Source of the DNA: Leadbetterella sp964563435
GTDB lineage: Bacteria; Bacteroidota; Bacteroidia; Cytophagales; Spirosomataceae
Length of the DNA: 64,000 nt
Direction: 5' to 3'
NCBI GenBank assembly: GCA_964563435.1
Contig: CAZLXI010000022.1
Location: forward strand, 1 to 64,000
Made by a program: the position numbers and the translations under genes. Under the pieces are notes generated by a model that did not search any database, had not been told where the DNA came from, and was given only the letters and a program-made list of their open reading frames with translations. This document shows positions 52,285-60,947 of the stretch, one piece after another (positions within the stretch are counted from its first letter, which is position 1; each line of letters starts with the position of its first letter).

Positions 52285-52944
52285 ATGTATTATTTACTAA
52301 AAACTAATGACTCACTAAGCTCTTTAGCTAAAAAATTCTCTATTCCTTCCGAACTGATTTTAGCTTATAATGACTTTATAGAAAGTTCAGCTTCTTTGCC
52401 TGGAGGGCAATCAATATTCATTCCCAATATTGAAGATATTCCAAATCATGTGTTTAGTTTTAGTACCGTAAATAATACCTCAATAATTCAGAGAGCCCGC
52501 TCAGCAATAAATCGTGGTATACGATATGATTTGGGAGGGGGAGGAATAAATCCTGCACTACAATTACCTACTAACGATAATAAATGCGATTGTAGTGGAT
52601 TCGTATGCTGGGTCTTAGGACTTTCAAGAAAAACAAATATTCCCTTTTATCAAAAATTTGGTGGGTGGATCTATACAGATTCCATGACGGCAGACATAAA
52701 TAGTCCGGCGGGGATATTTGAAAAAATAAATGTCCCGGAAGAAGGGTGTATTGTGGTTTACCCTTCTCCCCAAAAGGGAAAGGTAGGTCATACAGGAATC
52801 GTATCGCAAGTGGTAAATGGTAAAATGACAAAGGTAATTCATTGTAGCAGCGGAAATGATGGAAAATATGGCGATGCTATACAAGAAACGTCTCCGGCTG
52901 TTTTTAATCGTCCCGATATAGTTTGGGGTAGATTTGTTTTATGA
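52285..52944 (+). CDS. LysM plus NlpC/P60-type cell-wall peptidase
   Basis: From the ATG at 52285 the protein has an N-terminal LysM domain (MYYLLKTNDSLSSLAKKFSIPSELILAYN, about residues 1-45) and a NlpC/P60 domain. The nucleophile is Cys103 (DCSGFVCWVLGL), with His in GHTGIVSQ (about 172) and a polar residue in IHCSSG. It should cut peptide crosslinks of peptidoglycan. No signal peptide is present, so export would need a dedicated route or the protein acts after lysis. A TTG 30 bases upstream (52255) could also serve as start and would overlap the previous gene. Confidence 0.75.
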   Translation: MYYLLKTNDSLSSLAKKFSIPSELILAYNDFIESSASLPGGQSIFIPNIEDIPNHVFSFSTVNNTSIIQRARSAINRGIRYDLGGGGINPALQLPTNDNKCDCSGFVCWVLGLSRKTNIPFYQKFGGWIYTDSMTADINSPAGIFEKINVPEEGCIVVYPSPQKGKVGHTGIVSQVVNGKMTKVIHCSSGNDGKYGDAIQETSPAVFNRPDIVWGRFVL

Positions 52945-52976
52945 GGAGATAGCAGGTTAGACTCTCCGGTAGATTA

Positions 52977-53453
52977 ATGTATAAAAAATACAATGGCTTT
53001 TTAAAATTATCTGAACAACAAATAAACAAATTATATACTATGAAATTCATCAGTTGCAAAAACCAGGATATGCCGATTTTATTGAAAATTGAAATTTCAG
53101 GTATAGACTTATGGGAGTATAGTTTCGAAGTAGACACGTCCCTTACTTTTAGAAATTCATCGAAAATAGATAAGTCAAAAACCCATGATCTTGGATTAGC
53201 AAAGGATCTTAACAGGGATTTACACAGATGGAGCTTTCATTTTGGGAACTTTGAAGATACTCCCAAAGAAGTAACTCTGCACATTAATTGGTATGAAAAG
53301 GAAGCTGATGGTACAGAAAATGAAATAACTAAATGGATACCTGATGAAGCAACTAAAAATAATAAAACTACTGTAACTGTACAGCCCAACTCAGGTATAG
53401 AAATTACAGACTCTGCCTTTTATATTCTCCCCATTAATGCCCAAAATGTTTAA
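52977..53453 (+). CDS. Hypothetical protein of the AT-rich island
   Basis: The 158-residue soluble protein (MYKKYNGFLKLSEQQINKLYTMKFISCKN... FHFGNFEDTPKEVTLHINWYEKEADG) looks beta-rich, and a second Met at 53040 may be the true start. It ends 3 bp before the next gene. It has no signal peptide. Family not recognised; a jelly-roll-like or C2-like fold is conceivable from the strand pattern. Confidence 0.5.
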   Translation: MYKKYNGFLKLSEQQINKLYTMKFISCKNQDMPILLKIEISGIDLWEYSFEVDTSLTFRNSSKIDKSKTHDLGLAKDLNRDLHRWSFHFGNFEDTPKEVTLHINWYEKEADGTENEITKWIPDEATKNNKTTVTVQPNSGIEITDSAFYILPINAQNV

Positions 53454-53456
53454 GCT

Positions 53457-54863
53457 ATGAGAAACAAAGCTTTGAATGTTATATTACTTTGTGTAGTGCC
53501 TTTTTGTCTATGGGCTCAGACAGACAAAAAAAATACCTTAGAATTAGAAATTAAAGACCTGTATCTTGATTTTGCTATTCCTGAAATTTCCGCATTTTCC
53601 ATTTTGAACATTGAGCCCAACTCTATTACTAAGCCCGGCAATATAAAAGAGTTGGCATTGGGAATCACCAATTATGTAAACTCAAAAGGGGACCTAAGAG
53701 CTGGTTTAGCAATAGAATGGGCTCCCTTTATGACTTTTAATAAAAAAGAAAATAAATGGGTGGATAAATCAGGAAAATATAAAAAGGTTCAGTGGAAAAA
53801 TATTAGCACCTCGCTGGCTACTACCAATGACAGCACCAATGTAAAGTTGGCCGGAGCACTACGGTTTGCTCCAATAGATAAAACCAATCCGTTACGTAAT
53901 AAAGAATGGGTTGATTCTGTTCGCAATTATTTTCATTATGCTGTTTCTCTAAGAAGAGAGAAACAGGAAGAGAGTCTTAATAAAAAAAAGAGGGAATTTA
54001 GGATGAATGCCATAACCCTATTAAATGAAATACTAAATGATAATGAAATATTATCTACAATCATTGACCCCATCGACATAGATAATTCCTATTATATTAT
54101 TAGTTTAAAGAATCATTTTGATACTACGAGCATAATACTTGATAGAATGCTAGTTGCTGATTTTGTGCTTGAAAGTCTCAAAAAACAATTTACTGAGAAT
54201 GGTCTACTTGGTTTGTTTGATAACAATCAAACTGATTTACAAAGCCTTTCTAAAAGATTTGCGGATTTATTTTACCAACATTATTCTTTACCATCATTTG
54301 AAGGTAACTTTAGTACTTTCGTTTTAAAAATGAAAGAAGATTTTAAGAAGAAAAACTGGAATAAATGGGCATTGCAAGCAAATGTAGGTGGGCTTTTTGA
54401 ATCAGAAAAAGCTGTTTTAAGCAACTTAAAAGGCAATTATGTATCTGCGGCATTTACTACCGGCTTCCCTTTAGTATCTCAAAATGGAGTAGAGAAAGGT
54501 AGGATTTCTAAATATTTATACGATCATTCCCAGCTTATATTCCAAATAAAAGGTCAACAATATTTAAAATCAGATTCTATTAATAATAACTCTTTATTCA
54601 TTGGTGGGAGATTATTATTAGGTAATTACGATAAACGCTTTTCAATCGAGCTGGCTTATATAAGCCTGTCTAATGGAATCACTGACATTAACAACTCGGG
54701 AATGCGCTACTCTATTGGTACCGAAATCAGAATCATGGATAATTATTGGTTAGAACTTGCCGTGGGAGGGCAGGATTTTAAAGACAAAGCCGGAGTAAAT
54801 ATCTTACCTTCTTTCGCATTCAGACATGCTTTTGGTAATGAAAACAGATTCTTTAAGAAATAG
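53457..54863 (+). CDS. Exported hypothetical protein with barrel-like C terminus
   Basis: The 468-residue protein has a signal peptide (MRNKALNVILLCVVPFCLWAQ), a helical, Lys/Glu-rich middle (about 150-310) and a C-terminal strand-rich part (about 320-460; RISKYLYDHSQLIFQIKGQQYL, LFIGGRLLLGNYDKRFSIELAYISL, ILPSFAFRHAFG) that resembles outer-membrane strands. It follows the previous gene by 3 bp. Family not recognised. Confidence 0.6.
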   Translation: MRNKALNVILLCVVPFCLWAQTDKKNTLELEIKDLYLDFAIPEISAFSILNIEPNSITKPGNIKELALGITNYVNSKGDLRAGLAIEWAPFMTFNKKENKWVDKSGKYKKVQWKNISTSLATTNDSTNVKLAGALRFAPIDKTNPLRNKEWVDSVRNYFHYAVSLRREKQEESLNKKKREFRMNAITLLNEILNDNEILSTIIDPIDIDNSYYIISLKNHFDTTSIILDRMLVADFVLESLKKQFTENGLLGLFDNNQTDLQSLSKRFADLFYQHYSLPSFEGNFSTFVLKMKEDFKKKNWNKWALQANVGGLFESEKAVLSNLKGNYVSAAFTTGFPLVSQNGVEKGRISKYLYDHSQLIFQIKGQQYLKSDSINNNSLFIGGRLLLGNYDKRFSIELAYISLSNGITDINNSGMRYSIGTEIRIMDNYWLELAVGGQDFKDKAGVNILPSFAFRHAFGNENRFFKK

Positions 54864-54929
54864 GGATAGCGGATAAATCCCAATTAAAAAACATAATATT
54901 AATAGTTTAACTTAAAAAATATTACAAAT

Positions 54930-55469
54930 ATGAAACGAGTGATAATATTACTATTAGTCCTACTGCTTGTTATTTTTGTATTAAACATTCAGAGCTCATA
55001 TAAATCATTTGATAGTTTACAACAAACTCAGGCCCTGATAATAAATGATAGTAACATACTCCGGTTTGAGCCAAATGGAACTCTCAATTCCGCAGCTACT
55101 GATTTAGGCAAAAGAATTTCCGATACTTTAGAAAGTAATAAGTCAAGTATCAAAAAGCTTTCCACCTGGGGGATAATACTGAACTTCCTCATTACTATTA
55201 TTACAGGTATTTCAGCGTTGCTTTCCGCGATAAGCACTATAAAAAACTCCACTTTATCGAAATCCGTCGCGATCCAGATAGCAGTAATCACGTTTATTTC
55301 CAGTTTGTCGAGTTACGGACTGAGTCAGATCAACTCATTTAAAGAAGAAAATGTGAATAAAAGAGCCAAAGTACTTGAAATCAGAGAAGAATTGGAATCT
55401 TTACGACCTAATGAAGTTATTGAAGCCCTTCCGCGTCTAAACAAAAAACTGGATGAGGTACTACTTTAG
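54930..55469 (+). CDS. Small membrane protein of the AT-rich island
   Basis: The 179-residue protein has an N-terminal helix (about 2-20), a linker, then two closely spaced helices (about 83-103 and 110-130) and a C-terminal coiled-coil-like tail (EENVNKRAKVLEIREELESL). The layout recalls small membrane effectors or anchors in conflict systems, but I cannot assign a family. The metallopeptidase-like lipoprotein gene overlaps its end by 17 bp, so the two are coupled. Confidence 0.55.
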   Translation: MKRVIILLLVLLLVIFVLNIQSSYKSFDSLQQTQALIINDSNILRFEPNGTLNSAATDLGKRISDTLESNKSSIKKLSTWGIILNFLITIITGISALLSAISTIKNSTLSKSVAIQIAVITFISSLSSYGLSQINSFKEENVNKRAKVLEIREELESLRPNEVIEALPRLNKKLDEVLL

Positions 55470-56370
55470 TTTATTTTCTATACTTTGGCTAATTCTTACT
55501 TCCTGTGTAAAGAAGCCTAATCACAAAGATTTTGCGATTAACTACTTGCGTGAAAAAGGCTATGTGGAAGATCATACAATAGATATAAAACTAGAACAGA
55601 TCATTAAAGGAATAAATATACTTAGCAAACAATCTTTAAATAAATATTTTGTATTGGACACTAATTATGATCCAACTGACCCTGATCAGATATTGGTTAT
55701 TCCTTTTAGGAAGAAAAATGGAATCGGCACAGTTTCAGGATTTTCAAGTATCGAAAACAAACTGGTTTTCATCTGTCCGTTACAGATAAAAGAGTTTGTT
55801 GCCACGAATAGCTTGAGCGACAGCTCAGATATATCAGGGTATTTAGGAATTGTCTTACTTCATGAACTTAGTCATTTTGCGCTGGGGGTTTCCGGTTCTT
55901 TTGATGAAAATTCGCAAATTTCAGAAGAGAAATCGGGCTTAGGTGAGCTGGATTTGGGAACAGAACCAATATTGATGACCACACAAAAAAGGTTGGAGTT
56001 AAAAGTGGACTCAGTAGCTATAGAAATGATAAAAGCTGGAATAAAAAGTAAAAATACAGATTGTTTTAAAATGTGTACCGATATTCAATTGAGTGTCGTT
56101 GGTTCAGAATTTGTTTTGTTTGGAAAAAGGTTGCTGGAAAATTTCGGAAATCAGTCCTCTGATATAATTCGTGATAAGAGCTGGTCGCACCCTAATCTGG
56201 AATTAAGGTTGGCCTTTATGAATTATTATCTTAACCCTACATTGGAAAAACGGAGGCAAATAGACAATTACCTTTACCAAAGAGAGATTGAACCTTTAAA
56301 TAAACAGTCTAAGGAGCCTAGAATCTATAACGGCTATGATAAAATTTTGTGTATCGGAGGAATAAAATAG
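55453..56370 (+). CDS. Lipoprotein with HExxH metallopeptidase motif
   Basis: A lipoprotein signal (MRYYFSLFSILWLILTSC) is followed by a 285-residue domain containing HELSH at residues 137-141 in a hydrophobic context (GIVLLHELSHFALGV). An acidic segment about 45 residues later (RLELKVDSVAIEMI) could give the third zinc ligand (Glu or Asp). It should be a membrane-attached periplasmic metallopeptidase. Target unknown. Its start lies inside the upstream membrane-protein gene. It is the last gene of the AT-rich island. Confidence 0.65.
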   Translation: MRYYFSLFSILWLILTSCVKKPNHKDFAINYLREKGYVEDHTIDIKLEQIIKGINILSKQSLNKYFVLDTNYDPTDPDQILVIPFRKKNGIGTVSGFSSIENKLVFICPLQIKEFVATNSLSDSSDISGYLGIVLLHELSHFALGVSGSFDENSQISEEKSGLGELDLGTEPILMTTQKRLELKVDSVAIEMIKAGIKSKNTDCFKMCTDIQLSVVGSEFVLFGKRLLENFGNQSSDIIRDKSWSHPNLELRLAFMNYYLNPTLEKRRQIDNYLYQREIEPLNKQSKEPRIYNGYDKILCIGGIK

Positions 56371-56410
56371 ACTAGTCGTTTTCTCATTCTGAGAAGCTAA
56401 TAGAGTACTA

Positions 56411-56953
56411 TCACTTCCCCTCCCGCCTCCTCTTATACGCCTTCACAAACATAAACAACAATCCCCCGAAAACAACAATCCCCGCAAAGAGCTTCACGAA
56501 ATCCAGCAGGTCGCGCATCACCGCCAGCAGCACAATGGCCACGAGGAACAGCGTGGGCAGCTCATTCAACAGGCGGTAGTGAAAGGAGGTCTTCCGGTCT
56601 TCGTCACGTTCCTGTAAAAGAATAATATGGCGGCAATAGAAATGATAGGCCCCCAGAAGCACCAGCAGGGTAAGCTTTACGTGCATCCATCCCTGCTGCA
56701 GCAGGGCCGGACTAATGGCCAGCATGGAAAGGCCGCAGACCCAGGTGATGATCATCGCAGGCGTGGCGATCATCTTATACACCCGCCATTGCATGAGGGT
56801 AAACTGCTTTTTCCAGTCGGCCCGCAACGCTTCCGGCTTATCGTCGGCTTCGGCATGGTAAACGAACATCCGCACCAGATAGAAGAGCCCGGCAAACCAG
56901 GAAACAAAACCTACCATATGAAAAGCTTTAAAATATCCGTAGTATTCCGCCAT
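56411..56953 (-). CDS. hemJ: Protoporphyrinogen IX oxidase HemJ-type (CopD/UPF0093 family)
   Basis: The 180-residue protein has four to five membrane helices with conserved His residues: FKAFHMVGFVSWFAGLFYLVR at the start and WMHVKLTLLVLLGAYHFYC in the middle. HemJ is the oxygen-independent enzyme that oxidises protoporphyrinogen in heme synthesis. Length fits. It is a single gene on the minus strand, with a -7-like box 33 bp upstream, and marks the return to ordinary base composition after the island. Confidence 0.85.
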   Translation of the reverse strand: MAEYYGYFKAFHMVGFVSWFAGLFYLVRMFVYHAEADDKPEALRADWKKQFTLMQWRVYKMIATPAMIITWVCGLSMLAISPALLQQGWMHVKLTLLVLLGAYHFYCRHIILLQERDEDRKTSFHYRLLNELPTLFLVAIVLLAVMRDLLDFVKLFAGIVVFGGLLFMFVKAYKRRREGK

Positions 56954-56985
56954 AATTTTCCGGCCGTCAGGCTATATTTGATTTA

Positions 56986-56993
56986 CAAAAATA
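56986..56993 (-). promoter_or_regulatory. -7 box for hemJ
   Basis: Minus strand TATTTTTG fits TAnnTTTG, 33 bp before the ATG at 56953. No TTG at the right distance. Confidence 0.4.
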
Positions 56994-57058
56994 ATACATG
57001 TTCACCGGATGAGCCGGAGCAAAGGCATAACTTATTTGCATACGTAAAAAAGTTGGGA

Positions 57059-57096
57059 GATAATCGATAATTATCAATTGTCCATTATCAATTATC
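57059..57096. repeat. GATAATCGATAAT hairpin upstream of the OmpA-like gene
   Basis: 13-base arms (57059-57071 and 57084-57096) pair with one G-T and enclose a 12-base loop made of the same words. Confidence 0.6.
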
Positions 57097-57166
57097 CCCA
57101 GATTTCCCCGGCTCAATATACTTGGTAGCATGGCAGGACGTTTGTCATATAAAACTTTTTATTCTC

Positions 57167-59041
57167 ATGGCGCGACAGGTTTGGGCATTTTTTTTACTAT
57201 CCCTTACTTTTACCCCCGTTTTTTCACAGGATAAAAGAGCTCTGTTCTATCTTGATCAGGGAGAAAAAGAATTTAAGCTCCGGAAATATAATGAGGCGCT
57301 GGGCAATTTTGAAAAGTATTTTCTGCGCGACAGCTCCAGCCAACTGGCCTTCTACCGCACGGCTCAGATCTACGAATCGTTTCGCAACACGGCCAAGGCC
57401 GTCGAATTCTATCGGAGAACTATCCGCTTCGACACCGCAAAGGTCAATTACCCGGGTGCCTACATGTATCTCGGCTCCCGCGCCCTCGAAGACAGCCGTT
57501 ATGAGGAAGCCAAAAACTACCTGGCCACCGCATTGCAAAATACCAATAAGAATGCCATGGCTTATCAGCAGATCCAGAAGCAGATACGTCGGGCCGATAT
57601 AGGAATGAAAGCCATGGCCAACCCTCTGAAGATCCGCCCGGAGAAGCTTGCCGCTACCATCAATGCCCGGCAAAGGCAATATTTTCCGGTGCTGACAGCC
57701 GACGGCAGCACCCTCATTTTTACCGCCATCACCCCGAACGAAGACGAAGACCTGTACCTGTCGCGGAAAGTCAACGGCAGTTGGGAATCTCCTGTGCCTA
57801 TCGCTGAAAATATAAATACCCCTAATAATGAAGGTACATGTAGTATTTCGGCCGATGGCAAGATCATGGTGTTTACCTCCTGCGAGGGCCGCAAGTCGTT
57901 TGGAAGCTGTGACCTGTTTATCACCCGCCGTGAAGGGGATTCGTGGACCGTACCGGAGAATATGGGTCCTTTTGTCAATTCGCCTTACTGGGATTCCCAG
58001 CCTTCTCTCTCTCCCGACGGCTCACGCCTGTTTTTTTCTTCCGACCGGCCCTATGGCGTAGGAAAAAAAGACCTCTGGATGAGCACGATGGATGAGGACG
58101 GGAAGTGGTCGCGTGCCGTCAACCTTGGACCGGGCATCAACACGTCCGAAAACGAGGTATCCCCGTTTGTACATGCCAATGGCACCTCCTTGTTTTATTC
58201 TTCAAACGGCCGGGAAGGGCTGGGCAACCACGACATCTACATGACCACCATCCGCGAAAACTTCAGCGCGGAGTCTGTTAACCTGGGCTATCCGATCAAC
58301 ACCCCCGGTGACGAGTCAGGCCTTTTCATTTCCGCTGACGGAAAGTCCGCCCTTTATTCCAAGCAGGAAGGTGATCAAACCTTCATTTATGAGTTCCAGG
58401 TGCCGCAGGAGCTGGCCTCGCAGTTTGACCGGATCTATTACATCAAAGGTTATATCAAAGACGGTAAAACAGGAAAACCGCTGTATTCCACCGTTGAGCT
58501 GGTCGACAGCCGCTCGGGTGAACGGGTGTCACGTTTCCTCTCCGACCCGGTCACAGGCGATTACATGTCGGTGCTTCCGGGAGAAGGGCAGTACATGATG
58601 TATATCGAAACGCCGGGGTATTTTTTCAAAAGCCTGAAATTCGATTTTAAGCAGGGAAATGAAGACCAGGAGCTGGATATCCACCTGACCAAAATCGAAA
58701 AGGAGACCAAAGAGACCCTGGATAATATTTTTTTTGATACAGGATCCGCTCAGCTCCGCAGTGAATCGGACATTGAACTCAAAAAGCTGACGGAAATGTT
58801 AAAAAGGAATCCTAAGCTGATCGTGGAGATCTCCGGCCATACCGACGATGTAGGGAATGACAAAGCTAACCTGGAGCTTTCCAATCGCCGTGCCGATGCC
58901 GTGGTGGAATACCTGAAAAGCAAGGGTGTCCCCCCTGACCGACTGGTAGCCAAAGGCTATGGGGAAAGCCAGCCTAAAGTCAAAAACGATTCCGAGACCA
59001 ACCGCCAGCTGAACCGAAGAATAGAACTGAAAGTTCTTTAG
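57167..59041 (+). CDS. OmpA family protein with TPR and PD40 beta-propeller repeats
   Basis: From the ATG at 57167 the 624-residue protein has a signal peptide (ending near VFSQ) and TPR-like repeats (about 25-150). A beta-propeller of PD40 repeats follows (about 165-400; SPDGSRLFFSSDRPYGVGKKDLWMS), then a carboxypeptidase-regulatory-like domain (about 425-510). A C-terminal OmpA peptidoglycan-binding domain ends the chain (about 520-624; FDTGSAQLRSESDIELKKL, ISGHTDDVGNDKANLELSNRRADAVVEYL). It links the outer membrane to the cell wall. Similar proteins are found with type IX secretion parts, but none is seen here. Confidence 0.9.
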   Translation: MARQVWAFFLLSLTFTPVFSQDKRALFYLDQGEKEFKLRKYNEALGNFEKYFLRDSSSQLAFYRTAQIYESFRNTAKAVEFYRRTIRFDTAKVNYPGAYMYLGSRALEDSRYEEAKNYLATALQNTNKNAMAYQQIQKQIRRADIGMKAMANPLKIRPEKLAATINARQRQYFPVLTADGSTLIFTAITPNEDEDLYLSRKVNGSWESPVPIAENINTPNNEGTCSISADGKIMVFTSCEGRKSFGSCDLFITRREGDSWTVPENMGPFVNSPYWDSQPSLSPDGSRLFFSSDRPYGVGKKDLWMSTMDEDGKWSRAVNLGPGINTSENEVSPFVHANGTSLFYSSNGREGLGNHDIYMTTIRENFSAESVNLGYPINTPGDESGLFISADGKSALYSKQEGDQTFIYEFQVPQELASQFDRIYYIKGYIKDGKTGKPLYSTVELVDSRSGERVSRFLSDPVTGDYMSVLPGEGQYMMYIETPGYFFKSLKFDFKQGNEDQELDIHLTKIEKETKETLDNIFFDTGSAQLRSESDIELKKLTEMLKRNPKLIVEISGHTDDVGNDKANLELSNRRADAVVEYLKSKGVPPDRLVAKGYGESQPKVKNDSETNRQLNRRIELKVL

Positions 59042-59109
59042 CCTTTTTCTTTAGAATTTCCGAACTTTGCGGCTCGAAAAATCCTTTTCTTTAAAGAAGA
59101 AAGTAACCA

Positions 59110-60051
59110 ATGACACAAGAGCACGTAGAAGTTTTAATATTAGGCTCCGGACCTGCCGGATACACAGCGGCCATTTATGCGGCCAGAGCAGGACTTAAAC
59201 CCGTCATGTACCAGGGTATGCAGCCCGGCGGACAGTTAACCATCACCAACGACGTAGAGAATTTCCCCGGTTACCCCGACGGCATACAGGGACCGGCCAT
59301 GATGGAAGACCTTCGGAAGCAGGCGGAAAGGTTCGGTCTCGACAATCGCTTCGGACTGGCCACCGCCGTGGACTTTTCCACTCCTCTCGCCCACAAGGTC
59401 ATCATTGACGAAAGCAAGGAGATCATTGCCAAAACGGTGATCATTGCTACCGGCGCTTCCGCCAAATGGTTGGGACTGGAGTCGGAAACCCGCCTGAACG
59501 GATTGGGCGTATCGGCCTGTGCCGTATGCGACGGATTCTTTTACCGGGGTAAAGATGTGGCCATCGTAGGTGCCGGAGATACGGCCTGTGAAGAAGCCCA
59601 TTACCTTTCAAAACTCTGTAAAAAAGTGACCATGCTGGTGCGGCGCGACGAATTCAGGGCCTCGCAGATCATGCAGGACAGGGTGAAAAATACGCCCAAT
59701 ATCGAGATTCTCTTCAATACCGAGACCGTAGAGGTTTTGGGAGAAGACGGTGTGACCGGCGTTAAGATAAAAAACAATAAAACCGGCGAGGAATCGGTCA
59801 TTGATGTCCACGGCTTCTTTGTGGCCATAGGGCACCAGCCAAATACCGGCATCTTCGCCGACTATCTGAACCAGGACGAAACCGGCTATATCTTAGTGGA
59901 AAAAGGAACGACCAAAACCAATGTACCCGGGGTTTTTGCCTGCGGCGATGCCCAGGATAACGTCTACCGCCAGGCCGTTACCGCCGCCGGAACGGGATGC
60001 ATGGCCGCACTGGATGCCGAACGCTACCTGGCCGAATTCGGCGGGCATTAA
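59110..60051 (+). CDS. trxB: Thioredoxin reductase
   Basis: TrxB reduces thioredoxin with NADPH. The 313-residue protein has the FAD motif (LGSGPAGYTAAIYAARAG), the redox pair Cys137/Cys140 in CAVCDG, the NADPH motif (VGAGDTACEEA) and the C-terminal GVFACGDAQD. It could supply thioredoxin for the peroxidase at 8597. Its stop overlaps the convergent miaA stop by 4 bp. Confidence 0.96.
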   Translation: MTQEHVEVLILGSGPAGYTAAIYAARAGLKPVMYQGMQPGGQLTITNDVENFPGYPDGIQGPAMMEDLRKQAERFGLDNRFGLATAVDFSTPLAHKVIIDESKEIIAKTVIIATGASAKWLGLESETRLNGLGVSACAVCDGFFYRGKDVAIVGAGDTACEEAHYLSKLCKKVTMLVRRDEFRASQIMQDRVKNTPNIEILFNTETVEVLGEDGVTGVKIKNNKTGEESVIDVHGFFVAIGHQPNTGIFADYLNQDETGYILVEKGTTKTNVPGVFACGDAQDNVYRQAVTAAGTGCMAALDAERYLAEFGGH

Positions 60052-60947
60052 TTCATTATATACTCCACCTTTTCCTTCAAAGAAAGTTCAAAAGGGATCC
60101 AGTCAATAGCGATCCCTTTTTTCTCCATACTCCGGAAAAAAGTCATTTGTCGCTTGGCGTAGCGGTGGATCTCGGTTTCCAGCCGGGCATACATTTCATC
60201 GTAGCGCAGGAAGCCCTGTAAAAAAGCAGTAATATACTTATATTCCAAACCGTAATATTCCAGCATTTCCGGGCTGACCCCGGAAGCCATCAGTTCCTCC
60301 ACCTCCCCGATCATCCCCTGCTGCTGTATCCGCTCTTTCAGGCGTTGCGAGATCAAGGCTCGGCGCGACTCTACCGGCGGATCGAGACCGAACAGACGGA
60401 AATCATACCGTTTCCGCTCCGGGAAAGCCACGTCAGGATTAGCCCTTTTGTAGGCCGCTATTTCCAATGCCCTGATCTTCCGTTTACGGGTAGAAGGCCG
60501 GACAGCGACCTGCCGGGCGGCGATCCGTCGGGCGGCGACCAACTGCCGGTCGAGCTCTGCTTCCGGCAATGCCTCCAGCTCCTTCCTCAGTGTTTCATTC
60601 TCCGGTACGAAAGTATCCGAAAAGCCCTGCACCAGGCTTTGAATGTAAAGACCTGTTCCGCCGCAGACGATGACCCGCCGGCCGCCTGTTTTTTGAAGAG
60701 CCGAATGGAAGTCGTCCTGAAAACGCGCCAGGTTATATTTCTCCCCGGCCTCCAGGATGTCGATCAGGTGATACGGAACCGCACCGTACGCGTTAAGGTC
60801 TTTCCCGGTTCCTACATCCATCCCCCGGTACACCTGGCGGGAATCTGCCGAAATGATCTCCGCATCCGTCTTTTCGGCAAGGGCCACTGCCAGGGAAGTC
60901 TTTCCCGAGGCTGTGGGACCCAGGATCACTATGATTTCTTCTTCCAT
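60048..60947 (-). CDS. miaA: tRNA dimethylallyltransferase
   Basis: MiaA isopentenylates A37 of tRNAs that read codons starting with U. The 299-residue protein has the P-loop (GPTASGKTS, residues 10-18), the tRNA/substrate motif SADSRQVYRGMDVGTGK, CGGTGLYIQSL and GLEYKYITAFLQG near the end. The segment before IRALEI (about residues 137-151) is built from three 15-bp repeat units and lacks the usual residues there. It may be active still, since the segment is a variable linker in this subfamily. Its 5' end overlaps the upstream gene by 19 bp. Confidence 0.92.
   Translation of the reverse strand: MEEEIIVILGPTASGKTSLAVALAEKTDAEIISADSRQVYRGMDVGTGKDLNAYGAVPYHLIDILEAGEKYNLARFQDDFHSALQKTGGRRVIVCGGTGLYIQSLVQGFSDTFVPENETLRKELEALPEAELDRQLVAARRIAARQVAVRPSTRKRKIRALEIAAYKRANPDVAFPERKRYDFRLFGLDPPVESRRALISQRLKERIQQQGMIGEVEELMASGVSPEMLEYYGLEYKYITAFLQGFLRYDEMYARLETEIHRYAKRQMTFFRSMEKKGIAIDWIPFELSLKEKVEYIMN
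60495..60539. repeat. Three tandem 15-bp GC-rich units inside miaA
   Basis: Units 60495-60509, 60510-60524 and 60525-60539 follow the pattern CTGCCGGGCGGCGAT with substitutions. They add 15 residues of Ala/Arg/Val character on the coding strand. The same unit type, in the opposite orientation, occurs at 61281-61325. Confidence 0.6.

Larger units (their letters stand above)
48872..56370 (+). other. AT-rich accessory island of nine same-strand genes
   Basis: All genes from 49035 to 56370 run on the plus strand. They are visibly richer in A and T than the flanking sequence (strongest from 52285 on), and most are unknown. Recognisable parts are a toxin-23-like exported protein, a membrane pYEATS protein, a LysM-NlpC/P60 protein and an HExxH lipoprotein. 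There is no integrase, IS or att repeat at the edges. The base shift suggests horizontal origin. Confidence 0.55.
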
